Shown here: in pieces, positions 1-8,798 of the stretch
Numbering within the stretch: the first letter of the stretch is position 1
Layout: the number at the start of each line of letters is the position of its first letter
NCBI GenBank assembly: GCA_934757245.1
Contig: CAKVLH010000015.1
Span: forward strand, 1-39,656
Length of the DNA stretch: 39,656 nt
Origin: an uncultured Candidatus Melainabacteria bacterium
GTDB taxonomy: Bacteria > Cyanobacteriota > Vampirovibrionia > Gastranaerophilales > Gastranaerophilaceae
Reading direction: 5' to 3'
Program-made: the position numbers and the translations under genes
The notes under the pieces: generated by a model
What the model was told of the DNA's origin: nothing
What the model saw: only the letters and a program-made list of their open reading frames with translations
Databases searched by the model: none

Positions 1-1
1 A

Positions 2-814
2 AATATTTCATCAGAAATTTTTAATGGTAAACTAGCTGGTAATATAGATTTTAATTTGAAAGATGAAAACTTCAATTCAAGAATCCAAGCAAGGGGCGTT
101 AGCGCAGCACCAATTTTTGATATTGTTTCAACAAGAAAAGATACAATAAGCGGTGTTATGGATTTTGATGCTAATATGCAGGGTAATTTAAGTTCTAAAC
201 AATCGCTAGACGGTGATTTGAAGTTTATTATTCATAATGGCAGAATGGGAACTTTAGGAAAATTAGAACATTTGTTATATGCTCAAAACGTTATCGCTGA
301 TAGCATGCTCAGAACTTCTTTGAGCGTTGTAACTAAGGCTGTAACGCTTAAAGATACAGGCTTGTTCAAATACTTGAGAGGCGATATCACAATGAAGAAC
401 GGTATCGCGAACGTTAAAATGCTTCAATCTCAAGGTCCTTTAATGACATTGTTTATCAAAGGTCAATATAATCCTGTTACAGATTACGCAAAACTTGTTG
501 TTCTCGGAAGATTGTCTGATGAAGTAGTGTCAGGACTTGGCGCGTTTGGTGATTTTTCGTTCAATAAATTAATGGTAATGCTAACGGGCGAAGATACTAA
601 ATACAACTTATTGCCGGAAGATTTTGAAAAACTTCCTCCGCTTCCTACAAAGAACACAAAAGAATTTAGAAGTGTTATTAATGGTATTGTAGACAAACCA
701 AGTTCAGTATTGTTGTTCAACTGGATATCATACACGCAAAAATCTTACAGACAAAAAGATGTACCGATGACGGATGTTAAGGTTCCTGATTTCATAGAAA
801 GCTTGCCATATTAA
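2..814 (+). CDS. AsmA-like C-terminal region protein, 5' truncated by window edge
   Basis: The reading frame is open from the first bases of the window, so this is the C-terminal part (about 270 residues) of a longer protein. The first possible internal start (TTG at 56) is not a believable gene start. The visible part alternates short beta strands with Gly/Asp turns. It includes a block around LDGDLKFIIHNGRMGTLGKL and a helix around LLYAQNVIADSML, which resemble the AsmA/TamB/YhdP-like C-terminal domain of inner-membrane-anchored envelope proteins. Members of that superfamily are linked to lipid transport or outer-membrane assembly. The role here is inferred from resemblance only. The next gene follows after 139 bp with its own promoter candidate, so the two need not be co-transcribed. 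Confidence 0.6.
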   Translation, partial: NISSEIFNGKLAGNIDFNLKDENFNSRIQARGVSAAPIFDIVSTRKDTISGVMDFDANMQGNLSSKQSLDGDLKFIIHNGRMGTLGKLEHLLYAQNVIADSMLRTSLSVVTKAVTLKDTGLFKYLRGDITMKNGIANVKMLQSQGPLMTLFIKGQYNPVTDYAKLVVLGRLSDEVVSGLGAFGDFSFNKLMVMLTGEDTKYNLLPEDFEKLPPLPTKNTKEFRSVINGIVDKPSSVLLFNWISYTQKSYRQKDVPMTDVKVPDFIESLPY

Positions 815-893
815 AATCCGCTCAAATTTTGCCGAAAAATATTATACAAATCGGCTAAAACCTTTTGACTAGACTTATTCGGTATTAGTATCA

Positions 894-921
894 TTGAAAA
901 AAGATTATGATATATTAGAAT
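894..921 (+). promoter_or_regulatory. Candidate promoter for the VKOR-DsbA operon
   Basis: TTGAAA at 894-899 and TAGAAT at 916-921 are separated by 16 bp, placing a start about 25 bp before the ATG at 954. The area is very AT-rich and other hexamer pairs can be drawn, for example TTGACT at 865. The exact element is uncertain. Confidence 0.4.
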
Positions 922-953
922 TAGATATATAGACTAGACGGGAGTTGGGTTTT

Positions 954-2144
954 ATGAAAATTGATAAAAAGAAATTAACGGTACAAATTCTTGCTATTGT
1001 GGGATTGTTGCTTTCTATAAAACTGGCATGCATTTATTATGTAGCAAATTATGAGAAATACGCATTATCAAGTTTTTGTTCAATAAATGAATTTGTAGAT
1101 TGCGACGGAGCTGCAAGATCAACTGTTTCTCAGTTTTGGGGAATTCCGCTTGCTTATTGGGGAATTTTCTTTTACTTAACGGTTCTTTTCTTAACGGTTG
1201 TTGATTGGTTTAAAAAAATCCGCTTATTAAAATTTTTAGAAGTTTTTAAAAATCCTATGTCTTATGTTTCTACACTTGGAACTGTTGCATTTGCGTGTTC
1301 AATGGTATTAGCAGGATTGAGTGTATTTAAAATACATAAATTATGTATTTTATGTTTTATTACATATTTTATAGATTTATTCATAGCGCTTGTAGCTTCT
1401 TCCGGAGAATTAAAAAAACTTGTTGAAGCTTTTAAAACTACTTTTGTAGATTTTATAGCCGGTGCTAAGCAGTATACAAAAACATTTATCGTACTTGTTA
1501 TTATGGCGACAGCATTCCTTGTTTATAGTGGAACTACATACAATTTTGTACCACACGTGAAGAAACAGAAAGCTATTTTAAAATACCGCGACATCAAATT
1601 TAACCCTTATAGAGTTAAAGGAAATGTTTTGGGTGCAGAAGACGGAGATGTTGTAATTGAACTATATTCGGACTATGTTTGCCCAATTTGCTACATGGAA
1701 AATATAATGTTGCATGAAGCGGTTAAAGATTTTTCTAATATCAAAATTGTGCACCACAATGTTCCGTTCGACAAAGAGTGCAATCCTTATATTTCAATAA
1801 ATATGCATCCAAATGCTTGCTTTATGGCAAAAGGCGCGATAGCAGCAGGTAAACAAGGTAATTATTGGGAAATGAGTTCTCTATTGTATGAAAATCAGCC
1901 TAAAAATATGGAACAAATGTTGAAACTGGCAGACCAGTTGGGCTTTGATAAAGATAAATTCATTAACGATTTAGAATCAGAAGCAACTGCTAATGAAATT
2001 GAAGTTGAACTGAAAAAATCTGACGATTTGCAGATTGATAGCACTCCTACGATTTTTATTAACGGTGATGAAATTGTGGGTATTAAGCCTTATTACGAGC
2101 TAAAGGATATATTAGTTGAGCATGGAGCAAAACCAAGAAAATAA
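954..2144 (+). CDS. Vitamin K epoxide reductase (VKOR)-DsbA fusion, disulfide bond generator
   Basis: This integral membrane enzyme makes disulfide bonds: the VKOR half passes electrons from the thioredoxin-like half to a quinone. Residues about 8-150 form a VKOR domain with a loop cysteine pair (C42, C50), the GIP turn after it and the quinone-proximal CxxC (CILC, C131/C134). A further hydrophobic segment at about 177-193 leads into a thioredoxin/DsbA domain with CPIC (C243/C246) and a cis-proline motif STPTIFING. VKOR-thioredoxin fusions are typical of Cyanobacteria and some other phyla. The ATG at 954 is preferred over the TTG at 945 because GGGAG at 940-944 lies nine bases before it and would touch the TTG. 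The 3' end overlaps queH by 23 bp, suggesting translational coupling. It is about 396 residues long and all catalytic cysteines are present. Confidence 0.88.
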   Translation: MKIDKKKLTVQILAIVGLLLSIKLACIYYVANYEKYALSSFCSINEFVDCDGAARSTVSQFWGIPLAYWGIFFYLTVLFLTVVDWFKKIRLLKFLEVFKNPMSYVSTLGTVAFACSMVLAGLSVFKIHKLCILCFITYFIDLFIALVASSGELKKLVEAFKTTFVDFIAGAKQYTKTFIVLVIMATAFLVYSGTTYNFVPHVKKQKAILKYRDIKFNPYRVKGNVLGAEDGDVVIELYSDYVCPICYMENIMLHEAVKDFSNIKIVHHNVPFDKECNPYISINMHPNACFMAKGAIAAGKQGNYWEMSSLLYENQPKNMEQMLKLADQLGFDKDKFINDLESEATANEIEVELKKSDDLQIDSTPTIFINGDEIVGIKPYYELKDILVEHGAKPRK

Positions 2145-2679
2145 AATACTTATCCACGCGTGTTGCGGAATTTGTTCGGGATATCCTATTTCTTTACTAA
2201 AAGAGATGGGATATTCGCCTGTGGTTTATTTTTGCAATCCTAATATTGATACGGAGGATGAATTCAATAAACGCCTTGAAGCTCAAAAAATTGTTTGTAT
2301 GTATCATTGGGTTGATTTGGTTGTGGATGATTATAACCACGAAGAATATTTGCAGAAAATTAAAGGGTTGGAGAACTCTCCGGAACGTGGCGCAAGATGT
2401 GTTGAGTGTATAAGGTTAAGATTACAAAAAACAGCACAGAAAGCTCGAGAACTTGGAATAAAGCAATTTACGACATCACTTCCAATTAGCCCGCACAAGA
2501 ATTTTGAAATGATTTCAGAATTAGGTGATGAACTAGCAGGGGATTTAGAGTTTGTTGCGATTGATTTTAAGAAAAAAGATGGCTTCTTAAAAACTAATAA
2601 GCTTTCTAAAGAGTTGGGAATTTATAGACAGAATTATTGCGGATGTGAATTTGCAAAAGGACATTTGAAGAAGGATTAG
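2122..2679 (+). CDS. queH: Epoxyqueuosine reductase QueH
   Basis: QueH reduces epoxyqueuosine in tRNA to queuosine, replacing QueG in organisms that lack it. The 185-residue protein has the family's cysteine layout: HACCGIC near the N-terminus (C14, C15, C18), RCVECIRLRL (C93, C96) and YCGCEFAKG near the C-terminus (C173, C175). It also has TTSLPISPHKN and DFKKKDGF, which are family signatures for the iron-sulfur-bearing fold. The gene begins inside the end of the VKOR gene. An in-frame TTG at 2116 is better spaced from AAGGA (2103-2107) and would add two residues, so the true start is ambiguous. No other queuosine gene is in the window. The link to the upstream disulfide enzyme may be only operon convenience. 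Confidence 0.9.
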   Translation: MEQNQENKILIHACCGICSGYPISLLKEMGYSPVVYFCNPNIDTEDEFNKRLEAQKIVCMYHWVDLVVDDYNHEEYLQKIKGLENSPERGARCVECIRLRLQKTAQKARELGIKQFTTSLPISPHKNFEMISELGDELAGDLEFVAIDFKKKDGFLKTNKLSKELGIYRQNYCGCEFAKGHLKKD

Positions 2680-2683
2680 AAAT

Positions 2684-2896
2684 ATGGAATGTAAAAGAGA
2701 AGATAATTTGCAGGAATGCACTTGTTCTGCAACTAAATGCAAAAATAGAGGAATCTGTTGCGAATGCGTGAGACATCATAGAGAAAATGGTCAAATTCCG
2801 GGATGCTTTTTCCCAAAAAGTGCAGAATTGAAACATGACCGCTCGATTGAATATTTTGTGGAAGTTTATTCTAATATAAAAAATAGCAGTTTATAG
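2684..2896 (+). CDS. Small cysteine-rich protein, DUF6485 type
   Basis: This 70-residue protein has six cysteines in the first half: the CTCSATKCKNRGICCEC block plus two flanking cysteines (C3 and GCFFP). It also has HHRENGQIPGCFFP and DRSIEYF. This layout matches the DUF6485 family as I remember it, a short probable metal-binding protein of unknown function. It starts four bases after the queH stop, with AAGGAT seven bases upstream, so it is the last gene of the VKOR-queH transcript. The cysteine spacing suggests zinc or iron-sulfur binding, but nothing in the sequence identifies the ligand. Confidence 0.7.
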   Translation: MECKREDNLQECTCSATKCKNRGICCECVRHHRENGQIPGCFFPKSAELKHDRSIEYFVEVYSNIKNSSL

Positions 2897-3104
2897 TCTT
2901 CACTGTATTGAATAGGCACATCTTCCTAGCTTTGTCTTGGATTATTCGGTGTGGTGGTGAGTAATGTCCAATCTCCACTTTGCGGGCTTGCTTGCTTACA
3001 CTAGACATCGCCTTACTGTAAAGTCGCTATCTTCTAAGTAGAAAGAATTCCCCATACTTATTCTACGCTACAAAACTAAATTATTAATTAAACATTAAAA
3101 AAGG
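2897..3104. other. Unassigned intergenic stretch, possible structured RNA
   Basis: No believable ORF occurs here. From about 2900 to 3070 the composition is visibly richer in G and C than other spacers in the window. Several local pairings exist, for example GGA+TTATTC (2939-2947) with GAGTAA+TCC, TTCTA/TAGAA (3033-3044) and GTAGAA/TTCTAC (3039-3065). The length is like that of a 6S-type RNA, but I found no diagnostic 6S, SRP, RNase P, tmRNA or riboswitch motif on either strand. The strand and the existence of a transcript are unproven. After 3070 the sequence becomes AT-rich clpB promoter DNA, with TATAAT at 3131. Confidence 0.25.
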
Positions 3105-3154
3105 TTGATTTTTTCAAAAACGAATTAAAATATAATTATACGGAGTAAGATATT

Positions 3155-5749
3155 ATGATTGATTTTGAAAAATTTACAAACTATTCTCAAGAAATAATTT
3201 TTGCAGCTAATGCGAAAAAAGATTTCTATAAGAATTCGGAAGTTCAACCTGAACACATAATTATGGCTATGATTGAGGATAAAGGAATTGCGAAAGATTA
3301 TCTTCAAGAACTTAAACTTTTAAATCAAAACTTTATTAATGCTATTGTAGCTAAGATTAAAGAATATCCGACAATTTCTGGTGTAAGTGGTTCTCAACAA
3401 GTGTTCTTATCTCGTGATACGAATGCTTTATTGGAAATCGCAACTCAAGAAGCTGAAAGCTTGAAGGATGATTTTATTGGAATTGAATGTATATTAATTG
3501 CGATGACAAAATTAGAAAACTCTTTCATTAAAGACTTGTTGAAACGCAACGGCGTTGATACAAATTCAATTTTGAGCGCAATGAAAAAAATAAGAGGTAA
3601 CAAAAAAGTGGATAATAAAAATGCAGAAGAAAATATGAAGGCTCTTGAAAAATATTCAACTGACCTTACAGAACGTGCAAGAAAAGGCAAACTAGATCCT
3701 GTAATCGGACGTGATGAAGAAGTTAGAAGAATTATTCAAGTCTTAAACAGAAGAACAAAAAACAACCCTGTTCTAATTGGTGAACCGGGTGTTGGTAAAA
3801 CTGCAATTGTTGAAGGTTTGGCACAAAGAATAATCAGAGGTGATGTTCCTGAAAGCTTGAAGGACGTCAAACTAATCTCTTTAGACTTGGGTGCATTAGT
3901 TGCTGGTGCTAAATTCAGAGGTGAATTTGAAGAACGTTTGAAAGCTGTATTAAAAGAAGTTCAAGAATCAAACGGTGAAATCGTTATGTTTATTGATGAA
4001 TTGCATACGGTAGTAGGCGCAGGCGCAACAGAAGGTTCTATGGATGCGGGTAATTTATTAAAACCAATGCTTGCAAGAGGTGAATTGAGAACAATCGGCG
4101 CTACAACAATTAATGAATATCGTAAGTATATCGAAAAAGACCCTGCTCTTGAACGTCGTTTTCAACCTGTTATGGTTGATGAACCATCTGTTGAAGATAC
4201 AATTTCTATCTTGAGAGGTTTGAAAGAAAAATACGAAGTTCACCACGGAGTTAGAATACTTGATAGCGCATTGATTGCAGCCGCGCAACTTTCTGACAGA
4301 TACATTACAGACAGATTCTTGCCTGATAAAGCAATTGATTTGATTGATGAAGCAGCATCAGCTTTACGTATTGAAATTGATTCAATGCCTGAAGAAATTG
4401 ATGTTATGATGCGTCAAAAAATTCAACTTGAAATCGAACGTGAAGCTTTGAAGAAAGAAACTTCTCCTGAATGCATTGCTAAGATTGATAAATTAACTTC
4501 TGAAATTGATGATTTAGAAGGCAAGATTTCTAAATTAAAAGCTCAATGGGAAATCGAAAAAAATTCAATCCAAGGTGAAGCAGGAATTAAAGATGAAATC
4601 GACAAAGTTAAAACAAAAATTGCAGAAGCTGAACGTAACACAGATTTACAAACAGCTGCCGAACTTAAATATGGCAAGTTGATGGAATTGGAAAAGAAGC
4701 TTCAATCAATTCAAGGTAAAGAAAAAAATGAAAATAAACTTCTTAAAGAAGAAATTGACGGCGAAGATATCGCAGAAATCGTAAGTAAATGGACAGGTGT
4801 TCCGGTAAACAGACTTATGGAATCTGAAATGCAAAAACTTTTAAGAATGGAAGATGTTTTGCACAAACGTTTAATCGGTCAAGATGAAGCTGTAAATACT
4901 GTTTCTGATGCAATCAGACGTGCTCGTTCAGGCTTGAAAGATCCTAAACGTCCAATTGGTACGTTTATATTCTTAGGTCCGACAGGTGTTGGTAAAACAG
5001 AACTTGCTAAAACTCTTGCAGAATTCTTGTTCAATGATGAAGATGCGATTATCAGAATTGATATGTCTGAATATATGGAAAAACATAACGTTGCGAGATT
5101 AGTTGGTGCTCCTCCAGGATACGTTGGTTACGAAGAAGGTGGACAATTAACCGAAGCTGTTAGACGTAAACCTTATTCAGTAGTATTGTTTGATGAAATC
5201 GAAAAAGCACACCCTGATGTATTCAATTTGATGTTGCAAATCTTTGATGACGGTCGTTTGACGGACTCTAAAGGTAGAACAGTTGACTTCAAAAACACCG
5301 TAATCATTATGACAAGTAATATCGGTAGTGAAATCATTTTGGAAGATTCTATTAACAATGCAGGTAAAGCAAACTTTGACGAAACAAAAGAAAAAGTTAT
5401 GGCTGTAATGAGAGAACGTTTCAAACCTGAATTCTTGAACAGAGTTGATGAAACAATCTTCTTTAAGGCTTTGTCATTGCAACAATTGTCTGCAATCGTT
5501 GATATTCAAATGAACCATTTGAGAGATTTATTGGCTCAACAAAATATCTCATTTGAAATTACGGATGAAGCTAAAGAATTGCTTGCAAGACGTGGCTTTA
5601 ATCCGATTTATGGTGCAAGACCATTGAAGAGGGTAATAAGACAAATGGTTGAAAACCCATTATCAAAATTGTTATTAGCTCAAAAATTCATTGACGGTGA
5701 TACTATTAAAATCGGCGTTAAAGATGACGAAATTGAGTTTAGTAAATAA
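3155..5749 (+). CDS. clpB: ATP-dependent disaggregase ClpB (Hsp100)
   Basis: ClpB threads aggregated proteins through its hexameric ring with help from DnaK. The 864-residue product has the standard order: a Clp N-domain (1-145), a first AAA+ domain with GEPGVGKT (209-216) and FIDELHTV, a coiled-coil middle domain (about 410-530) and a second AAA+ domain with GPTGVGKT (608-615) and [15 protein letters not shown]-terminal D2-small domain ([11 protein letters not shown]) closes the protein. The length and the middle domain separate it from ClpA and ClpC. GGAG at 3142-3145 sits nine bases before the ATG. The gene stands alone and ends in a strong terminator shared with convergent serS. No CIRCE element was seen upstream, so heat-shock control by HrcA is not supported here. 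Confidence 0.96.
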   Translation: MIDFEKFTNYSQEIIFAANAKKDFYKNSEVQPEHIIMAMIEDKGIAKDYLQELKLLNQNFINAIVAKIKEYPTISGVSGSQQVFLSRDTNALLEIATQEAESLKDDFIGIECILIAMTKLENSFIKDLLKRNGVDTNSILSAMKKIRGNKKVDNKNAEENMKALEKYSTDLTERARKGKLDPVIGRDEEVRRIIQVLNRRTKNNPVLIGEPGVGKTAIVEGLAQRIIRGDVPESLKDVKLISLDLGALVAGAKFRGEFEERLKAVLKEVQESNGEIVMFIDELHTVVGAGATEGSMDAGNLLKPMLARGELRTIGATTINEYRKYIEKDPALERRFQPVMVDEPSVEDTISILRGLKEKYEVHHGVRILDSALIAAAQLSDRYITDRFLPDKAIDLIDEAASALRIEIDSMPEEIDVMMRQKIQLEIEREALKKETSPECIAKIDKLTSEIDDLEGKISKLKAQWEIEKNSIQGEAGIKDEIDKVKTKIAEAERNTDLQTAAELKYGKLMELEKKLQSIQGKEKNENKLLKEEIDGEDIAEIVSKWTGVPVNRLMESEMQKLLRMEDVLHKRLIGQDEAVNTVSDAIRRARSGLKDPKRPIGTFIFLGPTGVGKTELAKTLAEFLFNDEDAIIRIDMSEYMEKHNVARLVGAPPGYVGYEEGGQLTEAVRRKPYSVVLFDEIEKAHPDVFNLMLQIFDDGRLTDSKGRTVDFKNTVIIMTSNIGSEIILEDSINNAGKANFDETKEKVMAVMRERFKPEFLNRVDETIFFKALSLQQLSAIVDIQMNHLRDLLAQQNISFEITDEAKELLARRGFNPIYGARPLKRVIRQMVENPLSKLLLAQKFIDGDTIKIGVKDDEIEFSK

Positions 5750-5757
5750 TTTGCACT

Positions 5758-5789
5758 AAAAAAGCTCCTTTTTTAAAAGGAGCTTTTTT
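5758..5789. terminator. Bidirectional terminator between clpB and serS
   Basis: A perfect 15-bp stem (5758-5772 with 5775-5789) around GCTCC/GGAGC has a TT loop, with A and T runs on both sides. It works as an intrinsic terminator for the two convergent genes. Confidence 0.9.
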
Positions 5790-5814
5790 ATTTTTTGTAT
5801 TATTTTTATTATGC

Positions 5815-7077
5815 CTAGATTCTATCGAATCCGGTGTATTTTCTCAAAACTTCAGGAATAATAATTGTTCCGTCTTCTTGTTGGAAGTTTTCTACAATCG
5901 CTGCAAATGTTCTACCAACTGCTAAACCGGAACCGTTAATTGTGTGAACAAATCTGATTTGACCGTCTTTAGTTCTGTATCTTGTATTACTTCTTCTTGC
6001 TTGGAAATCACCGTAGTTTGAACAGCTTGAAATTTCTTTATATGCATTGTAAGAAGGTAACCAAACTTCTAAGTCAAAACATTTGTTAGCGCTGAAACCG
6101 ATATCAGCAGAGCATAAAGCCACTCTTCTGTATGGCAAGCCTAATTTTTCTAAACAAATTTCTGCATCACGAGTTAATTTTTCGTGTTCTTCAGGGCTTG
6201 ATTCAGGTGTTGTTAATTTCACCATTTCAACTTTGTTGAATTGGTGAACTCGGATTAAACCTCTCGTGTCTTTACCAGCAGAGCCTGCTTCACGTCTAAA
6301 ACAAGGTGTATAAGCTGTCATATATTTAGGCAAATCATCTTCGCTTAAAATTTCACCGGAATAAATGTTTGTAACAGGAACTTCGGCAGTAGGGATTAAG
6401 TACAAATCTTCGTCAACGCATTTGTACATATCTTCTGCAAATTTAGGCAATTGACCTGTACCTGTCATTGTTGCCGCATTTGCCATAAATGGAGGTAAGA
6501 TTTCTTCGTAGCCATGTTCTTCTGTATGCAAATCTAAGAAAAATTGGATAATGGCACGTTCTAATCTTGCACCTTTACCTCTATAAAGAGTAAATCTTGA
6601 TTGAGAAATTTTTACTCCGCGTTCAAAATCAACAAGATTTTTTTCTTCGCAAATATCCCAGTGAGCTTTTGCTTCAAAATTAAATTTTGTAGGTTCACCC
6701 CAATACTTAACAGGAATATTATCATCTTCAGAAGTTCCTATTGGTGTTGATTCATCCGGCGTGTTAGGTGTTCTTAAAAGCATATCTCTTTGAATATTAT
6801 CCAATTCAACTTGTTTTTCTTCCAGAGCCTTAACTTCATCGCCTAATTTACGCACTTCTTCTTGAATAGCATCTGTGTTTTCACCATTCTTTTTCATCAT
6901 GCCGATTTTTTGTGATTCAGATTTTCTCTTTGCTCGAAGTTCATCTGCTTGGGCTTGAACTTTTCTTCTGTCTGCATCAATTGCAATAATAGTATCAATT
7001 GATAATTCAGGATTTCTACGTTTTAAAAGTTCATTGATTTTTTCAGGATTTTCTCTAATTAATTTAATGTCTAACAT
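5815..7077 (-). CDS. serS: Seryl-tRNA synthetase
   Basis: This class II aminoacyl-tRNA synthetase charges tRNA-Ser. The 420-residue protein has the N-terminal antiparallel coiled-coil arm (about 25-100), rich in Lys/Glu. The class II motifs follow: motif 2 [15 protein letters not shown] with the downstream RVHQFNKVE, the [14 protein letters not shown] block typical of SerRS, and motif 3 [17 protein letters not shown]. The start is supported by GAGGGA seven to ten bases upstream on the minus strand. No T-box or other tRNA-sensing leader is visible in the short upstream region. The gene is monocistronic, divergent from the rpsH leader promoter and convergent with clpB. Confidence 0.96.
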   Translation of the reverse strand: MLDIKLIRENPEKINELLKRRNPELSIDTIIAIDADRRKVQAQADELRAKRKSESQKIGMMKKNGENTDAIQEEVRKLGDEVKALEEKQVELDNIQRDMLLRTPNTPDESTPIGTSEDDNIPVKYWGEPTKFNFEAKAHWDICEEKNLVDFERGVKISQSRFTLYRGKGARLERAIIQFFLDLHTEEHGYEEILPPFMANAATMTGTGQLPKFAEDMYKCVDEDLYLIPTAEVPVTNIYSGEILSEDDLPKYMTAYTPCFRREAGSAGKDTRGLIRVHQFNKVEMVKLTTPESSPEEHEKLTRDAEICLEKLGLPYRRVALCSADIGFSANKCFDLEVWLPSYNAYKEISSCSNYGDFQARRSNTRYRTKDGQIRFVHTINGSGLAVGRTFAAIVENFQQEDGTIIIPEVLRKYTGFDRI

Positions 7078-7163
7078 AATATTCCCTCTTATTAAGTCTA
7101 TAAGTTTAGTTTATCACAAAAAATAAAAGTCGATTAAAACTCTTAACAAAAATGAATATTCAG

Positions 7164-7192
7164 TTAGTTGTGATACTTAAATAAGGTATAAT
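7164..7192 (+). promoter_or_regulatory. Candidate promoter for the rpsH-rplF-rplR transcript
   Basis: A perfect TATAAT at 7187-7192 lies 17 bp after TTAGTT (7164-7169). Transcription would start at about 7199, inside a 20-bp perfect palindrome (7196-7215, GAGAGCC/GGCTCTC core). The RNA would then begin with a hairpin. Confidence 0.55.
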
Positions 7193-7195
7193 AAA

Positions 7196-7591
7196 AGAGA
7201 GCCTTAAGGCTCTCTGGAATTAAGAATAGCTGGAAGTATGAAAAAGATTTAATAATTATATTAAAACCGAACCTTTATAAAAAAACTATTAGATAGGTGG
7301 GGAATATTTTTGAAATAAAACGTTACATTTTGCTTGTAATAAAAATATTGTCATGCTAATATAAAACAGTCGGACTACTAAAAAACGCTTTTATTGAGCA
7401 AAAATTAATTTAGCAAGCGACGAGTACAAGGGGCGGAATGAACCGTCAAAGGGTACAAAAGGTGGACTGAAGAAGCAATAAATTCTGAAAATAGGTTGCT
7501 TTATCAGCAAGACAGCTCATAAGGAAGAAATTCCAACCTACAAGGCTCTTTGATAAGAAATTCCAAGCCACAAGGAAAAAGGATAAGTAAA
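7196..7591 (+). promoter_or_regulatory. Long rpsH leader with alternative hairpins
   Basis: This roughly 390-nt untranslated leader has no plausible ORF. It opens with the palindrome at 7196-7215. A short hairpin GGCGG-AATGAA-CCGTC lies near 7434-7449. AAGCAA (7473-7478) can pair with TTGCTT (7496-7501), while TTGCT (7496-7500) can instead pair with AGCAA (7506-7510), so the two stems exclude each other. This resembles an r-protein feedback leader or attenuator, but I could not match it to a known S8 target. Confidence 0.4.
7525..7575 (+). repeat. 21-bp direct repeat just before rpsH
   Basis: Two copies, 7525-7545 and 7555-7575, differ at two positions (core AAGAAATTCCAA then ACAAGG). They are 30 bp apart, immediately ahead of the rpsH ribosome binding site. 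The second copy leads into GGAAAAAGGAT, the likely Shine-Dalgarno region. Confidence 0.8.
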
Positions 7592-7987
7592 ATGAACACA
7601 GATCCAATAGCAGATATGCTAACAAGAATCAGAAACGCTAATTTAGTTTCTCACCCATCAGTAGAAATGCCATCTTCTAAATTAAAAGTAGCTTTGGCTA
7701 AGCTTTTAAAATCTGAAGGTTTCATTACTGATTACTCAGAAAGAGCAGAAGGACACTTCAAATACTTAACAATCGAATTGAAGTATGACGAAGCTAACAA
7801 GCCTGTTATTTCTAACTTACAAAGAGTTTCTAAACCAGGTCTTAGAAACTACTGCAAAGCTAAAAACCTTCCACAAGTTTTGGGCGGTATGGGTATCGCA
7901 GTTGTTTCTACTAGCAAAGGTCTTTTAACTGACAGAAAAGCTAGAAAAGAAAACTTAGGTGGCGAAGTTCTTTGCTACGTATACTAG
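7592..7987 (+). CDS. rpsH: 30S ribosomal protein S8
   Basis: S8 binds helix 21 of 16S rRNA, organises the small-subunit platform and often represses its own operon. The 131-residue product starts with the family signature [16 protein letters not shown] and ends with the conserved GGxxLCYVY-type tail. A longer frame from TTG 7550 would add 14 unconserved residues encoded by the direct repeat, so ATG 7592 is chosen, with AAGGAT upstream. It would normally follow rpsN or rplE and precede rplF. Here the upstream neighbour is divergent serS, so the gene begins a displaced spc-operon fragment. Codon use is that of a highly expressed gene. Confidence 0.96.
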   Translation: MNTDPIADMLTRIRNANLVSHPSVEMPSSKLKVALAKLLKSEGFITDYSERAEGHFKYLTIELKYDEANKPVISNLQRVSKPGLRNYCKAKNLPQVLGGMGIAVVSTSKGLLTDRKARKENLGGEVLCYVY

Positions 7988-8073
7988 TGCTACACACGTA
8001 GACATTTGAAAATGTAGGTCAGGCACTGCCTGACAAATACTCAAAACAGGTTCAATTGACAGAAAAGCCTGTT
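7988..8073 (+). repeat. Hairpin-rich spacer with a single copy of the TGCTAC-CACGTAG repeat
   Basis: The rpsH-rplF spacer begins directly after the rpsH stop with TGCTACACACGTAG (7988-8001). This is the same motif that opens each tandem unit at 21839, 21948 and 22060. Three hairpins follow: ACATTT/AAATGT (8002-8015), GTCAGGC-ACT-GCCTGAC (8018-8034) and AACAGG/CCTGTT (8045-8073). Confidence 0.65.
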
Positions 8074-8096
8074 CAAACAAAAAGGAGAAAATTAAT

Positions 8097-8636
8097 ATGT
8101 CAAGAATTGGTAAAAAGCCTATTGAAATTCCTTCAGGCGTAGAAGTAAAAATTGAAGGAAATGTTATAACTGTAAAAGGCGCTAAAGGTACTGAATCAGT
8201 TACTTTTAGAGATGAAGTAAAAGTTTCTGTTGCTGATAATCACATTATTGTTGAGCCAAATTCAGACGATAGAAAAACTGGCGCTCTTCACGGTTTATTC
8301 AGAACTCTTATTGCAAACGCTGTTCACGGTGTTTCTCAAGGTTTTGAAAAAAAATTAGAAATCGTTGGTGTTGGTTATCGTGCAGCTATGGAAGGTACTA
8401 AACTTAACATGGCTCTTGGTTACTCTCACCCTGTAATTATTGAACCACCTGCTGGTATCACAATTGCTGTAGAAGCTAACACTAAAATCTCTGTAAAAGG
8501 TTCAAACAAACAAGCTGTTGGTGATGTTGCGGCATTCATCAGAAGCAAACGTCCACCTGAAGTTTACAAAGGAAAAGGTGTTAAATACGAAGGCGAATAC
8601 ATCAGACGTAAAGCTGGTAAAGCAGGTAAGAAATAA
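8097..8636 (+). CDS. rplF: 50S ribosomal protein L6
   Basis: L6 sits at the base of the L7/L12 stalk near the factor-binding centre. The 179-residue protein has the standard opening MSRIGKKPIEIPSGVEV, two related L6 domains and the signature block KSKRPPEVYKGKGVKY (seen here as RSKRPPEVYKGKGVKY) before a basic tail. AAGGAG about nine bases before the ATG supports this start. It is separated from rpsH by 109 bp and from rplR by 162 bp, much wider than in a usual spc operon, and both gaps hold inverted repeats. Confidence 0.96.
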   Translation: MSRIGKKPIEIPSGVEVKIEGNVITVKGAKGTESVTFRDEVKVSVADNHIIVEPNSDDRKTGALHGLFRTLIANAVHGVSQGFEKKLEIVGVGYRAAMEGTKLNMALGYSHPVIIEPPAGITIAVEANTKISVKGSNKQAVGDVAAFIRSKRPPEVYKGKGVKYEGEYIRRKAGKAGKK

Positions 8637-8637
8637 C

Positions 8638-8714
8638 GTCGTTAAGACGTTAAGTCTGAAAGTCTTTAGGTTCATTTATAAAATAATTTATAACGAACTT
8701 AACGCCTTAACGAC
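8638..8714. repeat. Long imperfect palindrome between rplF and rplR
   Basis: The left arm, 8638-8654, and right arm, 8698-8714, are 17-bp inverted copies with one mismatch. Each is made of two related words (GTTAAG-type). The inner part carries GGTTC (8669-8673) facing GAAC (8695-8698) and TTTATAA on both sides. It starts two bases after the rplF stop. No T-run follows, so it is probably not a simple terminator. Confidence 0.75.
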
Positions 8715-8740
8715 CTAACAACTTAAAGACTAAACACATC

Positions 8741-8780
8741 GCCCACATAAATCCTTGAGTGGTATCAAGCAGATTTGGGC
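8741..8780 (+). promoter_or_regulatory. Hairpin directly upstream of rplR
   Basis: GCCC (8741-8744) pairs with GGGC (8777-8780), AAATC (8749-8753) with GATTT (8772-8776), and CTTGA (8754-8758) with TCAAG (8765-8769), leaving a GTGGTA loop. The Shine-Dalgarno AAAGGA follows within five bases. The position suits translational control or RNA processing. Confidence 0.45.
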
Positions 8781-8798
8781 AAAGAAAGGAAAACCAAA

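Noticed and set aside
826..865. GCCGA/TCGGC hairpin after the AsmA-like gene as a terminator
   Set aside because: Stem of only five clean pairs and a weak T-tract; too uncertain to list.
2900..3070. SRP RNA, RNase P RNA or tmRNA
   Set aside because: The signature motifs of these RNAs are absent on both strands.
3155..5749. ClpC or ClpA instead of ClpB
   Set aside because: The long coiled-coil middle domain and overall length fit ClpB.
7550..7591. N-terminal extension of S8 from TTG 7550
   Set aside because: Encoded by a direct repeat, not conserved in S8, and the ATG at 7592 has its own ribosome site.
8518..8718. 66-residue frame overlapping the end of rplF
   Set aside because: Out-of-frame shadow of rplF running into the palindrome; no ribosome site.
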